NCBI RefSeq assembly: GCF_010015445.1
Contig: NC_053118.1
Span: forward strand, 8,754,907-8,818,906
DNA length: 64,000 nt
Source: Perca fluviatilis
Lineage: Eukaryota; Chordata; Actinopteri; Perciformes; Percidae
Reading direction: 5' to 3'
Made by a program: the position numbers and the translations under genes. This document shows, in pieces, positions 46,036 through 56,513 of the stretch. Below the pieces are notes generated by a model. The model worked only from the letters and a program-made list of their open reading frames with translations. It was not told the origin of the DNA and did not search any database. Every line of letters starts with the position of its first letter. The first letter of the stretch is position 1.

Positions 46036-46327
46036 CGTGAGATGATGTGTGTCCAGTGTCCATCTTTATGTCTGTGATGAATTTCGCGGTGAAATAGCCC
46101 ATTGCCTCAGACGCATTTAAGAACTAATTTTCTTCATTGTTGTACGTGATCATAAGTTTGGCCGTATAAATCAGTCCGTATTGGACTCCTTGTCGTTTCC
46201 GAAGTGCTTTCCTCACGTCGGTGAATGCCACTCTGGCCCAGGCGACACTGGTAGTGTAGTCATGGCAATATAGCATTGTGGTTCCTGATGTGGCTGAGTG
46301 GGGCTCTGTCATCACGTTCCAAAACAC
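46036..46327 (-). pseudogene. L1-type LINE ORF1 protein, C-terminal fragment
   Basis: The - strand reads DYTTSVAWARVAFTDVRKAL, RKRQGVQYGLIYTAKLMITY and NNEEN, a stop, then FLNASEAMGYFTAKFITD. The block DYxxxVAxARxAFxxVRKxLRxxxGVxYxLxYPAKLxIxY is the RNA-binding C-terminal domain of L1-type ORF1 proteins in fish. A TAG replaces one codon, and the protein is cut off at its N terminus. Related basic sequence may continue upstream to about 46510. Confidence 0.7.
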
Positions 46328-47133
46328 TTTTTTAGCTCTTCTTTTATTACTAATGAGATGTCCGCCCTCCCATGTTCTTTTCTTTTGTATGTTCTGTCAA
46401 AGTAGAAGGTTGATTAGCATTACCTGAGTCACGTTGCCCCAAGGCTTCACGCCTAGCCTTGGTGGAGCTGGAGTACTTGTACTTGTTGAGATGTGCCGCC
46501 ATCCGCAACGGTGTAACTTGTTTTGCTATTTGTCGTAGGTTGTTATGTGCAACTGAGATCTTGAATCGTGAAAGCTACCCACCCTGTTTATTCAAAATGT
46601 TTCTTGTCTGTAAAAAGTCTGTTTCCAAAAAGAGAGGGGGTCGTCTTACACAGCTACGTATGGAAACAAAACTTATTCCCAAGATAAATGATCAACACTT
46701 GTTTTAAAATGAGTGTCAATGGGACTTCATTTCGTGCTCTTGATTCCCATCATTTAATCTGATTCCTTTTCCATCTTAGTAAAGCTTTCTTCTCAACCTG
46801 TTGCTACATAACTGTGTACTTTGGCAGTGCTCTCTTGTGGAACAAACAGGGCTCAATGTTAATGGGAGACATTAGTCCCTCTGAATCAACATGAGATGCA
46901 CATCTATCTTCCGGCTGCTGCTGCCCCTGGCAACAAATATGGCTTATCTTAGCCTGGGCCACTAATAGCTCCTAATAAGGAGGAAATGAAGCATGTTTGA
47001 TTTGTGAGACAGGACGTCCGTAAACTAAACTCAGGCCACAAACTGTCCAATCTCTGCCTACATGATCAATAAAGTGGTTTGCAGAGATGGGAGGTAATGT
47101 TCCTCTGTGTCTGCAGACTTGTATTGCTATACC
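46328..47133. other. Non-coding stretch
   Basis: Apart from a possible continuation of the L1 ORF1 relic to about 46510 on the - strand, nothing is recognisable. Confidence 0.3.

Positions 47134-47180
<47 letters not shown>
47134..47180. repeat. (CA)n microsatellite
   Basis: About 23 CA units. Confidence 0.95.
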
Positions 47181-47183
<3 letters not shown>

Positions 47184-47214
47184 TGTTGTTGCTTTTTCTT
47201 TTCTTCACTCCTTC

Positions 47215-47419
47215 TTAAAGCAACACTAGGTAACTTTTCCCGCTTCGGTCCCCCTACAGATTGGAAGTGGAATTGTCCATTACATTACATTGTCCAGTTC
47301 ATTCGAACTACAGATCCGCTACCCGATCTGGCAAACTTGCATATTGTAATGTAATGGACAATTCCGCTTCCAACCTGTAGGGAGACCGAAGCGGGAAAAG
47401 TTACTTAGTGTTGCTTTAA
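47215..47419. mobile_element. Short TTAA fold-back MITE
   Basis: TTAAAGCAACACTAGGTAAC at the left and TTAAAGCAACACTAAGTAAC in complement at the right begin arms of about 80 bases, including TTTTCCCGCTTCGGTC. It is 205 bp in total, with TTAA at each end. The whole element can fold into one hairpin. Confidence 0.85.
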
Positions 47420-50176
47420 GGAGTTTTTTTCCCCAAGCTTTTTTGTGCGTGGAGTAGAGCTGAAGATCTTTGCCCAAACCCGACGGGACCCAACGGGTCA
47501 GTGTTATTGTGTGTTGTGTGTGTGTTGTTGTGTGTGTTGTTGTGTGCTTTGATGCTTTGGCTTCCTGTACTGAATGTGGACACTGTTGATGTGTAACTGT
47601 GCTAATGTCTTGCTGATTCCTGTAGCTCTGCATGGCTTATTCAGAAAGCTTATTTGTTGCTCTAGCTGTCTGTGTGGTGTCTTGTTGACTTCTGTCTGTA
47701 TAGTTTAACCTGTACTAATGTCTCACTGTTTCCTGTTGCTCTGGTCTAAAATCATCTGGCCAAAGGACTACAGTTGAAAATTAGCCGGCTGGCTAACAAT
47801 GGCACATTTACAACACAAATTTCAACTTTTGCTGGAGCGACTTGCATTTTTTTATGAAATATTAACAATATATATTTTCAATTCTTAAGGTCTAAGACAT
47901 AAGCACCAACAATGATCAAAAATATTGTTTCTATTTTTTTTTTCTACCTTTTTTATAATGGAATTTCTTTGTTTTCTCACAAAAAACGAAAATGATCATA
48001 TGATCATAAACGTGATCTCACAGGGGTAAATGGCAAATATTAACCATAAATTATGTATATATCATTGGTGATTGAGCTAAAGTAAACATTTGTTAAGTAT
48101 TTTTACATAAATTGTTATGGCTGTATTGATTTAAAAGCCTAATAATGTGGTGGGTCCACCAGACCCAGGAACATTGTCTGTGCAACAAGAATATGAACAC
48201 CACACAAGGGTTAATCATGTAGGAAGCGATATTTCAAACTGCTCTGTGTGCATGCAGCTTCTCTCTTAGCCGCTCTGTTACACAAACACAGCATGTTGCT
48301 CTGCAAATAGCAAATATTTACACTCTAAAACAAAAGCTGTTGGTTTGTAGTCTAACTGTTTATCTTAGTTTGCCACGAATCTTGAAATTTGGACACGTTC
48401 TTGTGTACTTAGCTGCTGCCATAAATAAACCATCCTCTCTGCTGGAGCGGTAAATCCACATGGCTACTTAATATGCACGTGAATTATGTAATCGTCATGT
48501 TTGCGTTCTTTATTCTTCATTTACTTCAACTTCACTTAGTATTTTAATATCATGAATTATATGATTTATTTCATTGAAAATAGCTCAGGGAAATGTCCAG
48601 GCCCCAGGCACTGAGCTTTTTTTGTCCCCCTGCACAAACAGAATAATTGAATAGCCCTGCTAGGTTTTCTGTAGTCCCATTCACCTGGGATCAGCTGAGA
48701 ACAATCCTTTTGCATATTCAGTAAAACGAGCTTGACCCTCCCACTCTAAACCCAACTCTTGGTTTACAAAACAATATGCTTTTTTTTTTTTAGATTGACA
48801 GATTGTATAAAACAATGGAGCAGATGAAAGTGGTTGTGCTTGTTATAAACCAAAGACTTTACACAATCACCTCAAGTGGCCCAGTTTGTCACAATGGGTA
48901 AGGTAATGTTTTTTCACAAATTCCAGCAAACTTCTAAAACTACCTTTTACAACTTGTTTATTTACCAGTATTTACCAGTAATAAAAAAAGTACAATCGTG
49001 AAATACAATGTACTAGATATTTTTGTAGCTGAACTTGTGCTGAAAAGAAAAAAGTCACAGTACTTCGAAAATACCACTTAGATTTGCTTAAATTGACAAC
49101 AATATCAGAGCATGCCCAAATTATCTGTCTGAAAACACTCTCAGACCCCAGAGGGTTAATCAGAACAGGTGAAAGAATGTAAAAAATGTGTAACTTTGTG
49201 TGGGAGTAGCAGGTGTAGAAAGACAACATTCCCGCACACAGACACCTACACTCAGACAGGCACACAAACAGACGCACAGACACACACAGAGACACATAGA
49301 CACACAGACACACACACACACACACACACACACAGCAGGCCCAGTTAGGAGGACACAGTTAAGTTTCATAGCACCTACAATTATTACACAATTATTGTAC
49401 CATGGAGTACCATGTGCAGTCATTGAAAATAAGTTATTTTTTTATGTTCTTCACAGAAAATGAGCCAAAGCCAATGAGTTTGATTTAGAAGCAATAATAA
49501 ATAGCATCATTTTTATTTTAGCAAACATTGAAAACAGGTCCCACAGACCCAAACACCATACAAGGGTTAAACCTGTTGAATAGGTAAGTGAGTATTGATA
49601 ACCATAATTGAGACATTATTGACCGCTTAACCACAAAGGTTTTATTGCACTTACAGTAACGAGCATTGTGTTAGTTCATCTGCACCAGGGGCCATTGATA
49701 ATCCTCTCTGTATCGTTCCCACTTAGGTACATTAGCCTTGAACCTCATAAGATGGCAACTAGAGCCTTAGTAGGTTCAAGTAGGTTCAGTGGGCTTGTTG
49801 TCAGGAGCACACACCACACCACACAAAACACAACACCATAGATGTTAAATTGATTCAAAATGAATCCAAAATGGAATTCATTTAATTTTTATTTACCGAG
49901 TTCTACCAAGCTTGTCCTCCAAATTCCCTGTGTTACCCTCTGGGATGACACAGTTTAGAGTGTGTGGTTATGTGACAGTGTGAGTGCAACAGGAACTCTT
50001 TCACACCCCCGAGTTTATTTGCAGACGTCAGAGATGTTTTCCATGGTCAGCTGGCCGGCGACCTCACAGAGCGTGTGATTCCCAAGCAGCACTGAAAATA
50101 TAACCTGGGCCTTGATCCAAAAACATCCCCAGGAGGTCACCCAAGGGTGGACAACACTGCCACTATGCACTGGGAT
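47420..50176. other. Long non-coding stretch
   Basis: 2.7 kb without a recognisable gene or transposon end. Bases 47590-47750 hold a loose duplication (TAATGTCTTGCTGATTCCTG and TAATGTCTCACTGTTTCCTG). A CA-rich interrupted run is at 49252-49335 and a (GT)n run at 50177-50206. The antisense frames there, rich in Cys and Val, are translated microsatellite. Confidence 0.4.
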
Positions 50177-50310
50177 GGGTGTGTGTGTGTATGTGTGTAT
50201 GTGTGTACCCAATGAGTACAACAGCAACAGTCTTCCTGCTTTGTTATAATATATTATATCTGTGTATATTTTACAAATACTTTACTCATACTGCACAGTC
50301 GCTGGAGTCC

Positions 50311-51458
50311 ATGGACGTTGAAAGATCAGCTATAAGGTTGGCTTTGATAAATGTACGCTCTCTGAAAAACAAGTCTTTTATCCTAAACGAGTTCGGGATT
50401 TAGATTTTTTTTGTATTACGGAAACGTGGATGAACACTGACAATACATACGTTCTGGGAGAAGCTGTACCAAATAATTTCTCAGTTTTTAATTCTCCTCG
50501 ACAAAAAGGAAGGGGAGGAGGACTGGGCTGGCTTCTATTTTTAAGAACAATTTCATTTGTACCTTACTCAAGTTTGAGCATTTTTCAAGCTTTGAACTTA
50601 ACACCTGTCCTTTGTGCGGTTATTTACCGACCACCGAGGGCAAATAAGGATTGTATTTCAGAACTGGCTGCCTTCTTAGCCGACATTGTTCTAAAATATG
50701 ATAATATCTTAGTGATGGGGGACTTGAATATCCATGTATGTTGTCCATCAAACCCCTTAGCAAAAGACTTTTTAAATCTTGTTGATTCTTTTGGTTTTAA
50801 ACAAATGGTGAACGGCCCTACACACAATCGTGGCCACACTCTGGACTTGATTCTATCACTCGGCTTAGGTGTCAAGGATGTTATTATTGAAGATTTTGTG
50901 TTATCTGATCATAATCCGATTTCATGTACTGTTTCTCTTCCCTGTCAGCTGAGAAAACCTTGTGCAGTTAAAATATTACACCGTCCTCTAACACCGAACT
51001 CACACGTAGATTTTAATGTGTCTTTTATGGAGAAATTGCAGCATTTGACTACGGACCTTCTATCTCCACATCTTGGTGTAGAATAAACTATTAATAATTT
51101 TAATATTATATGCACAGAAACACTAGACTGTATTGCTCCTTTGAGACAAGTGAGCAGAAAAAATAAGCCTTCTCCCTGGTATAATGAACATGTTAAATCA
51201 TTGAGAAGAGATTGTAGAAGATGTGAACGTAAATGGAAGAAAGATAAATTACAAATTTCGTATGAAATGTTAAGAGAGTCCTTAGGTAAATTCCAACAAG
51301 CTGTAAAAACGGTTAGGTTCAGATTTTTCTCAGACATTATTGAGAAAAATCGTCAAAATCCAAGAATCCTTTTTTTTTATATATTCCTGAACCCCAGATT
51401 AGAGGTGCCTGGAGTTATACCTATGGACTTATGTGAGAATTCTTTGTCGGACGTATAG
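50311..51458 (+). pseudogene. L2 LINE ORF2: APE endonuclease and linker
   Basis: RLALINVRSLKNKSFILNEF opens the domain. After a frameshift near 50400, LDFFCITETWM follows. VIYRPPRANKD, LVMGDLNIHV (the GDxN metal-site motif), NGPTHNRGHTLDLILS and VLSDHNPISC (SDH motif) complete the apurinic endonuclease fold. From 51141 RKNKPSPWYNEHVKSLRRDC and RERKWKK-type sequence give the usual L2 linker. The enzyme nicks target DNA for target-primed reverse transcription. Stops at 50401 and 51085 break it. Confidence 0.85.
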
Positions 51459-51656
51459 CAGACATCCGCAGGAATATACAACAGTGTTCTTAGGAGCCTA
51501 TGGATATACCTGTAATTCATGCTGTGAGCCTATTTCTTTATCCACACTTTTAGATATTGTTGGTAAATTAAAGTCGACAGTCTCTCCTCAAGATATTGTT
51601 CCTACAATGCTATTTAAGAAAGTTCTTTAACTGATTGCTCCATTTGTATTATGTAA

Positions 51657-52636
51657 GGGATAATGTAGCGCGAGGCGGTTGTTATAGCGAATACAACCCC
51701 GACAGGGTGATCAGGACTTGAATCAGCCTGAAGGGGTTGTATTCGCTATAACAACCGCCTCGCTCTACATTATCCCGCTTATTACATGGCTACTTACCAA
51801 ATAAATCAATAATTTGACTAATAACTTGACAAAATATAGATTTAAATGGGAGTTTATTGATTTAAATACGATTGTATTGCTTCCACTAGAGAAAATAGTC
51901 CGTTCCGTCTCTACGGTTGGAATCCTGCGTCCATAGCAACGTAAAAACTCTGTAATGCAATCCTTCGTCTATTAGATACTCAACACCACCTTACGGGCTG
52001 TGGTAGTAGCCGTATATTTTATGGGGTGCTGCCGTGGTGGACAAATGACCCAGCTGCTGTTTTAATCACTGCAGGAATTGACACAACATTAGCTGAAGCG
52101 TTGTAGTGAGCTAGCGGGCTATCGGCTGCTCTAATTTACAGTAAACTGAACATTTCTGTTGACGGTGAAGTGAGACACGGTGAATGGCTTCTTTGGGAAT
52201 ATTTATGTGGACGTTTATGTCCTCATTCATCTCGTTTCCTTTTTGCAGAGCCGCTGCATGTTGACACACCTGTAAGTTAACGTTAAACAAGTTGCAATGT
52301 AAGCTAACTAATTAGCGTTGTTGTCCCTACGGCTGTTACTGCGTAGCTAGCGATCATAGACGGTATAGAAAGATACTAGCGATAGACGCTCATCAGATCT
52401 GCTGTCATTGCTTGGAGGACAGAAGTTGCTCCACGTTTCCCCACTTTTTGCCACAGCTGATAGGCTAAATTATCCGGACTTCTTTCAGCGGATTGATTGA
52501 TAGCTGTCCTCCAGAGTGAACAGAACTGCGTTCATGGCAACGCTCTGCTTTTGCATGGCAACGGTGTGTTATCCTTAGCAGCGGTCTGTTATCAAGAAAT
52601 AACAGACCGCATTCTACATTAGAATTCAAGCAAGCC
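51657..52636. mobile_element. Fold-back MITE inserted in the L2 LINE
   Basis: ATGTAA occurs on both sides (51651-51656 and 52637-52642), a likely target duplication, and the LINE protein resumes right after it. The left end is a hairpin with 44-base arms (51657-51700 and 51733-51776, one mismatch). TTATTACATGGCT at 51781 is mirrored by AGCCATGTAATAA at 52633-52645. There is a second hairpin near the right end, GCGGTCTGTTAT ... ATAACAGACCGC. It is non-coding. Confidence 0.75.
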
Positions 52637-52649
52637 ATGTAATAACATT

Positions 52650-53505
52650 AATTAATAAGAGTCTTCTGTCTGGAATTGTTCCAACTTATTGTAAACATGC
52701 TATAGTGCATCCTCTACTGAAAAAAACTAACTTAGATAAGAGTGTGATGTGCAATTATAGACCAATCTCAAAGCTGCCCTATCTAGCAAAGATTCTGGAA
52801 AAAACAGTCTTCATTCAACTTGAGTCCTTCCTTATTAACAATTCTATCGGTGAAGTTTTTCAGTCGGGGTTCAAAAAACAACACAGTACAGAATCTACGT
52901 TATTAAAAGTTTTTATGGCCACAGATAGCGGTGACGTGACCTTACTTCTGCTATTAGATCTTACAGCAGCGTTTGACACAATTGACCACAATATTTTAAT
53001 TGCACGCTTAGAAAATTATGTAGGTATCCGAGGTAATGTCTTGGACTGGATTAAGTCTTATTTTCAAAACAGAAGTTTTTCAGTGCAAATGAGAGAATGT
53101 ACGTCAAGTTCAGCATCTTTATCATGCGGTATTCCACAAGGATCTATTTTAGCACCAGTCTTTTTTTCCTTATATATGTTGCCTTTAGGTCAGATCATGA
53201 GTAAATATGATGTCTCCTTTCACTGCTACGCGGATGACGCGCAGTTGTATCTTCCCTTACAACCAACTGTCCCTGCTGCTGTTGAAAGGCTGGCAGAGTG
53301 TTTTGGGGAGAGTAAAAGGTGGATGTCCGCAAATGAGTCAAAAACTGAAATGATTTTATTCGGCCCTTCAGAGTCCGCTAATATATCGGAAATTGAATTG
53401 GGCACACTAGCCCCTTATCTGATGAATCAAGTAAAAAACTTAGGTATAATCTGCGATAGTGCACTGAAATTTGATAAACAGTTAAATCTAAATCTACAAA
53501 ACGTA
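52650..53505 (+). pseudogene. L2 LINE ORF2: reverse transcriptase
   Basis: [67 protein letters not shown] (first catalytic aspartate), [20 protein letters not shown] and [14 protein letters not shown] (the YADD box with the catalytic pair) appear in the canonical order. [16 protein letters not shown] follows. The catalytic residues are intact over 280 residues, but the thumb end and the C terminus are lost at the junction with the Ty3 fragment. Confidence 0.9.
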
Positions 53506-54068
53506 GAAAACGTGGGCGTGATGATATCAGGGAACTCAGCCAGCAGGCGTTGATACAGGTCCCCGGTGGCAAGCGTGTTCGACAGACAAAGCGCTCCCAC
53601 CCCTCCAAGCGTGCAGGGGTACGAAGCAAAAGAGAGGGCGTCGATCAGGCGGCAGTTTGTAACATCCACCAACAGTCTATGAGCACAGAGGAAATCTGCC
53701 CCCAGGAGCGGCGTAGACACGGCGGCCATGACGAAGTCCCAGCCGAAACGCCGCCCGCTGAAACACACTTCCACATACCTCATGCCATAGGTACGAATAG
53801 GTGTGCCATTGGCGGCGTCCATCGGGGGGCCATGCCCGCCAGCCATGGTGTCCACAGGCTTCGCCGGCAGAATGCTGCGCTGAGCCCCAGAATCGACCAA
53901 CAGTCGCCGGCCGGACAAGGTGTCAGTGACGAATAACAGCTTGCAGTCACGGCCAGCGCCCATAGCTGCTAAATAGCGCCGGCCCTGGCTTTTCCCTGGG
54001 CTCCAAAACTGCAAGGCTGGCGACACTGCTTGGCCTTGGCACCAAACCTGGAATGGTAATAACACCAC
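53505..54068 (-). pseudogene. Ty3/gypsy pol: aspartic protease, truncated
   Basis: In the -1 frame relative to gag the protein reads KSQGRRYLAAMGAGRDCKLL, then FVTDTLSGRRLLVDSGAQRS: DSGA is the retropepsin active-site triad. LLGADFLCAHRLLVDVTNCR is the later flap/LLG block. It ends with [18 protein letters not shown], the usual lead into reverse transcriptase, and is then lost. The protease cleaves the Gag-Pol polyprotein. Expression would need the -1 frameshift described at 53951-53996. Confidence 0.85.
53951..53996 (-). promoter_or_regulatory. Predicted -1 ribosomal frameshift signal between gag and protease
   Basis: On the - strand the heptamer G GGA AAA (53990-53996) is in the gag reading phase (CAG GGA AAA), which is the X XXY YYZ form. 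A 5-base spacer follows, then a 9-bp stem GGCCGGCGC / GCGCTGGCC (53976-53984 with 53951-53959, one G-U pair) and a 16-base loop that holds the gag stop codon. A slip of one base back leads directly into the protease frame. Confidence 0.7.
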
Positions 54069-54748
54069 CCGTCCTCACGCTGTCGGCGGGCCGTCACAGC
54101 AGCTGCGGTGTCCGAGTCGTCCTCCGGGGGTGGAAGCGGGGCAGACGTGTGCCGGGGGGGCAGCAGCGCATGGACAAACTGCTGCCGGTTGGCGAGGAAA
54201 ATCCTGTCTGCCTCCACAGCCACCGCCCGATAGTCTCTGGAGGAAGTGAGGGGGGAGCAGGCCAGTGCGGTGCGCACGGGTGCTGGAAGCTGCCGCAGGA
54301 AGATGTGGGCGAAGAGGAATGAGGGATCCGCCGTGCCCAGCACAGCTAGCATCCTCTCCATTAACTCGGACGGCTTGCTGTCACCAAGGCCGGTCAGGGA
54401 CAGCAGGCGGTCTGCTTTCTCCAACTCAGACAGTTCAAAGAGTTTCAACAGGAATGTTTTGAGCGCGTCGTACTTGCCATCAGCCGGAGGAGCCTCTAAC
54501 AGCGCCATAGCCCTGGCTGTCGTCGAGGCATCTAAGGCCGATACCACGTGGAAATACTTTGTAACATCCTGCGTCATTCCCCTCAGCTGGAACTGTGCCT
54601 CGATGTGTGGAAACCACGGCCGCGGGCTGTGCTGCCAAAAGTCCGGTAACTTGATGGTGGCAGCGTAGATAGCGCCGACATTAGCCGCGGCGCTAGCGGC
54701 GGCCGGCGCCGCAGCAGCAGCACTCTCACCACCGTCGTTGTTCGACAT
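53969..54748 (-). CDS. gag: Ty3/gypsy Gag protein
   Basis: 259 residues from MSNNDGGESAAAAAPAAASA to a stop at 53969. After an Ala-rich start comes IKLPDFWQHSPRPWFPHIEA with FQLRGMTQDVTKYFHVVSAL, the conserved N-terminal capsid-like part of fish gypsy Gag (W-FxxxExxF). KPSELMERMLAVLG and FLRQLPAPVRTAL are the C-terminal capsid blocks. Near the end, WCYYHSRFGAKAKQCRQPC is the compact zinc-knuckle variant of this group. Gag assembles particles that package the RNA. The start is the ATG 27 bases after the primer site. It is a transposon gene and not a host gene. Confidence 0.85.
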   Translation of the reverse strand: MSNNDGGESAAAAAPAAASAAANVGAIYAATIKLPDFWQHSPRPWFPHIEAQFQLRGMTQDVTKYFHVVSALDASTTARAMALLEAPPADGKYDALKTFLLKLFELSELEKADRLLSLTGLGDSKPSELMERMLAVLGTADPSFLFAHIFLRQLPAPVRTALACSPLTSSRDYRAVAVEADRIFLANRQQFVHALLPPRHTSAPLPPPEDDSDTAAAVTARRQREDGWCYYHSRFGAKAKQCRQPCSFGAQGKARAGAI

Positions 54749-54774
54749 AATTCAGCCGTATCCAACTCGCGTCA

Positions 54775-54784
54775 GGGGTCACCA
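54775..54784 (-). promoter_or_regulatory. Primer binding site matching tRNA-Trp 3' end
   Basis: On the - strand, one base after the LTR, TGGTGACCCC is complementary to the last ten bases of tRNA-Trp including CCA. After one extra T the next bases (GACGCGA) still resemble the tRNA-Trp complement (GACGTGA). It primes minus-strand DNA synthesis. A tRNA-Tyr primer is excluded, since that end would read TGGTCCTTCG. Confidence 0.7.
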
Positions 54785-54785
54785 A

Positions 54786-55049
54786 TGTAGAGTGCAATAA
54801 GTGAGGAGACAGTAGACGGAGATGCGTCGAGTCAGCTTTACTCTCCACTTAAAAAAGTATACAACACTGTACAGCGAGTGAGAGCAACAGCGGCCACCAC
54901 ACGTAAACCCGGGACTCTCATAACATAAACACCTGTCCCTTAAAAGGTACAGTCCCTTGGTGAATGTCTCTTTCAGTCTTACTTGTGGGTCACCACAATA
55001 TGATTGTATAATTTCATTGGTTAATTCTGGGTTTTGTGTTTTCATTACA
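54786..55049 (-). repeat. Ty3/gypsy LTR, copy 1
   Basis: The + strand starts TGTAGAGTGC next to the primer site and ends TTCATTACA, so the LTR has TGTA...TACA ends (264 bp). A GTATAC/TTTTTTAAG stretch lies inside. The outer boundary is inferred from the TACA end only; an LTR reaching to about 55270 cannot be excluded. The 88-residue frame inside is the antisense of nothing known. Confidence 0.6.
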
Positions 55050-55444
55050 GGTTTACAACCTGGCTTGCTAACTTACTATCTTGCTAACGTCACTAACAAG
55101 CTGACAGGCTAGTGTAGCGGTAGCAATCAGGCTACCTAGCTAGTGTGTGGATGCTTGTGTGCGCAATAAAAGTTAATAAAGTGGCTTGAGTTGTATCCGC
55201 CGTACTTGTCCTGAAACCCTTCCAGTGGGGAGTTTATTGAGCTATAGTAGTAGCTAGCTTAGTGAAAACTGGACAGTCACATTCAAAGCTTTGTAATAGA
55301 ACACTCTGTTTACTTGTTGTTCAGATATGGAGGATACAAACGCTCTTGGGCATCAGGTTCCGTGGTTATTCTTCAGATATGGAGGATACAAATGCTCTTG
55401 GGTATCAGGTTCGGCGGTTATCGTACCATTTAAGTGCTGTGTTC

Positions 55445-55533
55445 CCTTCGATAGCTCAGTTGGTAGAGCGGAGGACTGTAGGTTGATAAGCGTAGACATC
55501 CTTAGGTTGCTGGTTCGACTCTGGCTAGAAGGA
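55445..55533 (+). tRNA. tRNA-Tyr(GTA) with 16-base intron, array copy 1
   Basis: Acceptor CCTTCGA pairs with TAGAAGG (one G-A mismatch), discriminator A. D arm GCTC-AGTTGGTA-GAGC, anticodon loop CTGTAGA split after position 37 by the intron GTTGATAAGCGTAGAC (55482-55497). T arm has the loop TTCGACT, the only copy in the array with the universal TTCGA. The anticodon GTA and the intron place identify tRNA-Tyr, which carries an intron in all vertebrates. A TTTT terminator follows 7 bases after the gene. Confidence 0.85.
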
Positions 55534-55827
55534 AATAGTTTTCATTGTTGCAAATTGTGTCAAGGTGTTATAGAGATGGAGAATGATGATACATCATTGG
55601 AAAGTTACTTTGTACCATTATTTAGTGAACATATATGTAGATTAAGACAGGTGGTTGGTTGTCACGTTCAAAACTTTGTAATAGAACACTGTTTACTTGT
55701 TCTTCAGATATGGAGGATACAAACGCTCTTGGGCATCAGGTTCCGTGGTTATTCTTCAGATATGGAGGATACAAACGCTCTTGGGTATCAGGTTCGGCGG
55801 TTATCGTACCATTTAAGTGCTGTGTTC

Positions 55828-55916
55828 TCTTCGATAGCTCAGTTGGTAGAGCGGAGGACTGTAGGTTGATAATTGCAGGCATCCTTAGGTGGCTGGTTTA
55901 ATTCCGGCTCGAAGGA
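55828..55916 (+). pseudogene. tRNA-Tyr copy 2 (class B)
   Basis: Full length, with intron GTTGATAATTGCAGGC. The first base is T (T-G pair in the acceptor), and the T loop is TTTAATT: the invariant C56 is T, which damages the B box. D stem GCTC/GAGC is intact. Probably weakly or not transcribed. Confidence 0.7.
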
Positions 55917-56202
55917 AGTAGTTTTCATCTTTGCAAATTGTGTTATAGAGATGGAGAATGATGATACATCATTGGAAAGTTACTTTGTACCATTATTTAG
56001 TTAACATATATGTAGATTAAGACAGGTGGCTGTTTGTCACGTTCAAAACTTTGTAATAGAACACTGTTTACTTGTTCTTCAGATATGGAGGATACAAACG
56101 CTCTTGGGTATCAGGTTCCGTGGTTATTCTTCAGATATGGAGGATACAAACGCTCTTGGGTATCAGGTTCGGCGGTTATCGTACCATTTAAGTGCTGTGT
56201 TC

Positions 56203-56291
56203 CCTTCGATAGCTCAGTTGGTAGAGCGGAGGACTGTAGGTTGATAGTTGTAGGCATCCTTAGGTCGCTGGTTCAACTCTGGCTCGAAGGA
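56203..56291 (+). tRNA. tRNA-Tyr(GTA), array copy 3 (class A, intact)
   Basis: Perfect 7-bp acceptor CCTTCGA/TCGAAGG, D stem GCTC/GAGC, anticodon GTA, intron GTTGATAGTTGTAGGC, T stem GCTGG/CTGGC with loop TTCAACT (purine at 57, A58 kept). All cloverleaf elements are sound. Confidence 0.88.
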
Positions 56292-56296
56292 AGTAG

Positions 56297-56300
56297 TTTT
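56297..56300 (+). terminator. Pol III terminator TTTT after tRNA copy 3
   Basis: TTTT begins 6 bases after the 3' end of the tRNA. The same GAAGTAGTTTTCATTG context follows nearly every copy of the array, so the terminator is a conserved part of the repeat. Confidence 0.75.
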
Positions 56301-56513
56301 CATTGTTGCAAATTGTGTCACGGTGTTATAGAGATGGAGAATGATTGCATCATTGGAAAGTTACATTGTACCATTATTTAGTTAACATATACGTAGATTA
56401 AGACAGGTGGCTGTTTGTCACGTTCAAAACTTTGTAATAGAACACTGTTTACTTGTTCTTCAGATATGGAGGATACAAACGCTCTTGGGTATCAGGTTCC
56501 GTGGTTATTCTTC

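Larger units (their letters stand above)
50240..53505 (+). mobile_element. L2-type LINE, interrupted by a MITE and cut by a Ty3 element
   Basis: Order: untranslated lead, endonuclease frame, linker, a 980-bp inserted MITE, reverse transcriptase. The protein runs to about [19 protein letters not shown] and then stops matching at about 53505, where sequence of a Ty3 pol gene on the other strand begins. The 3' end is therefore missing. One frameshift in the endonuclease and a stop at 51085 show it is inactive. Confidence 0.85.
53505..55049 (-). mobile_element. Ty3/gypsy LTR retrotransposon, 5' part
   Basis: On the - strand: LTR (55049-54786), primer site, gag, frameshift site, protease and the first residues of the reverse transcriptase region. 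It stops at about 53505, fused to an L2 LINE. No second LTR is present. The gag and protease domains are free of stops, so this copy is fairly young. Confidence 0.85.

Noticed and set aside
53550..54668. + strand frames of 128, 89 and 140 residues
   Set aside because: Antisense shadows of the Ty3 gag and protease genes, which have clear domain motifs on the - strand.
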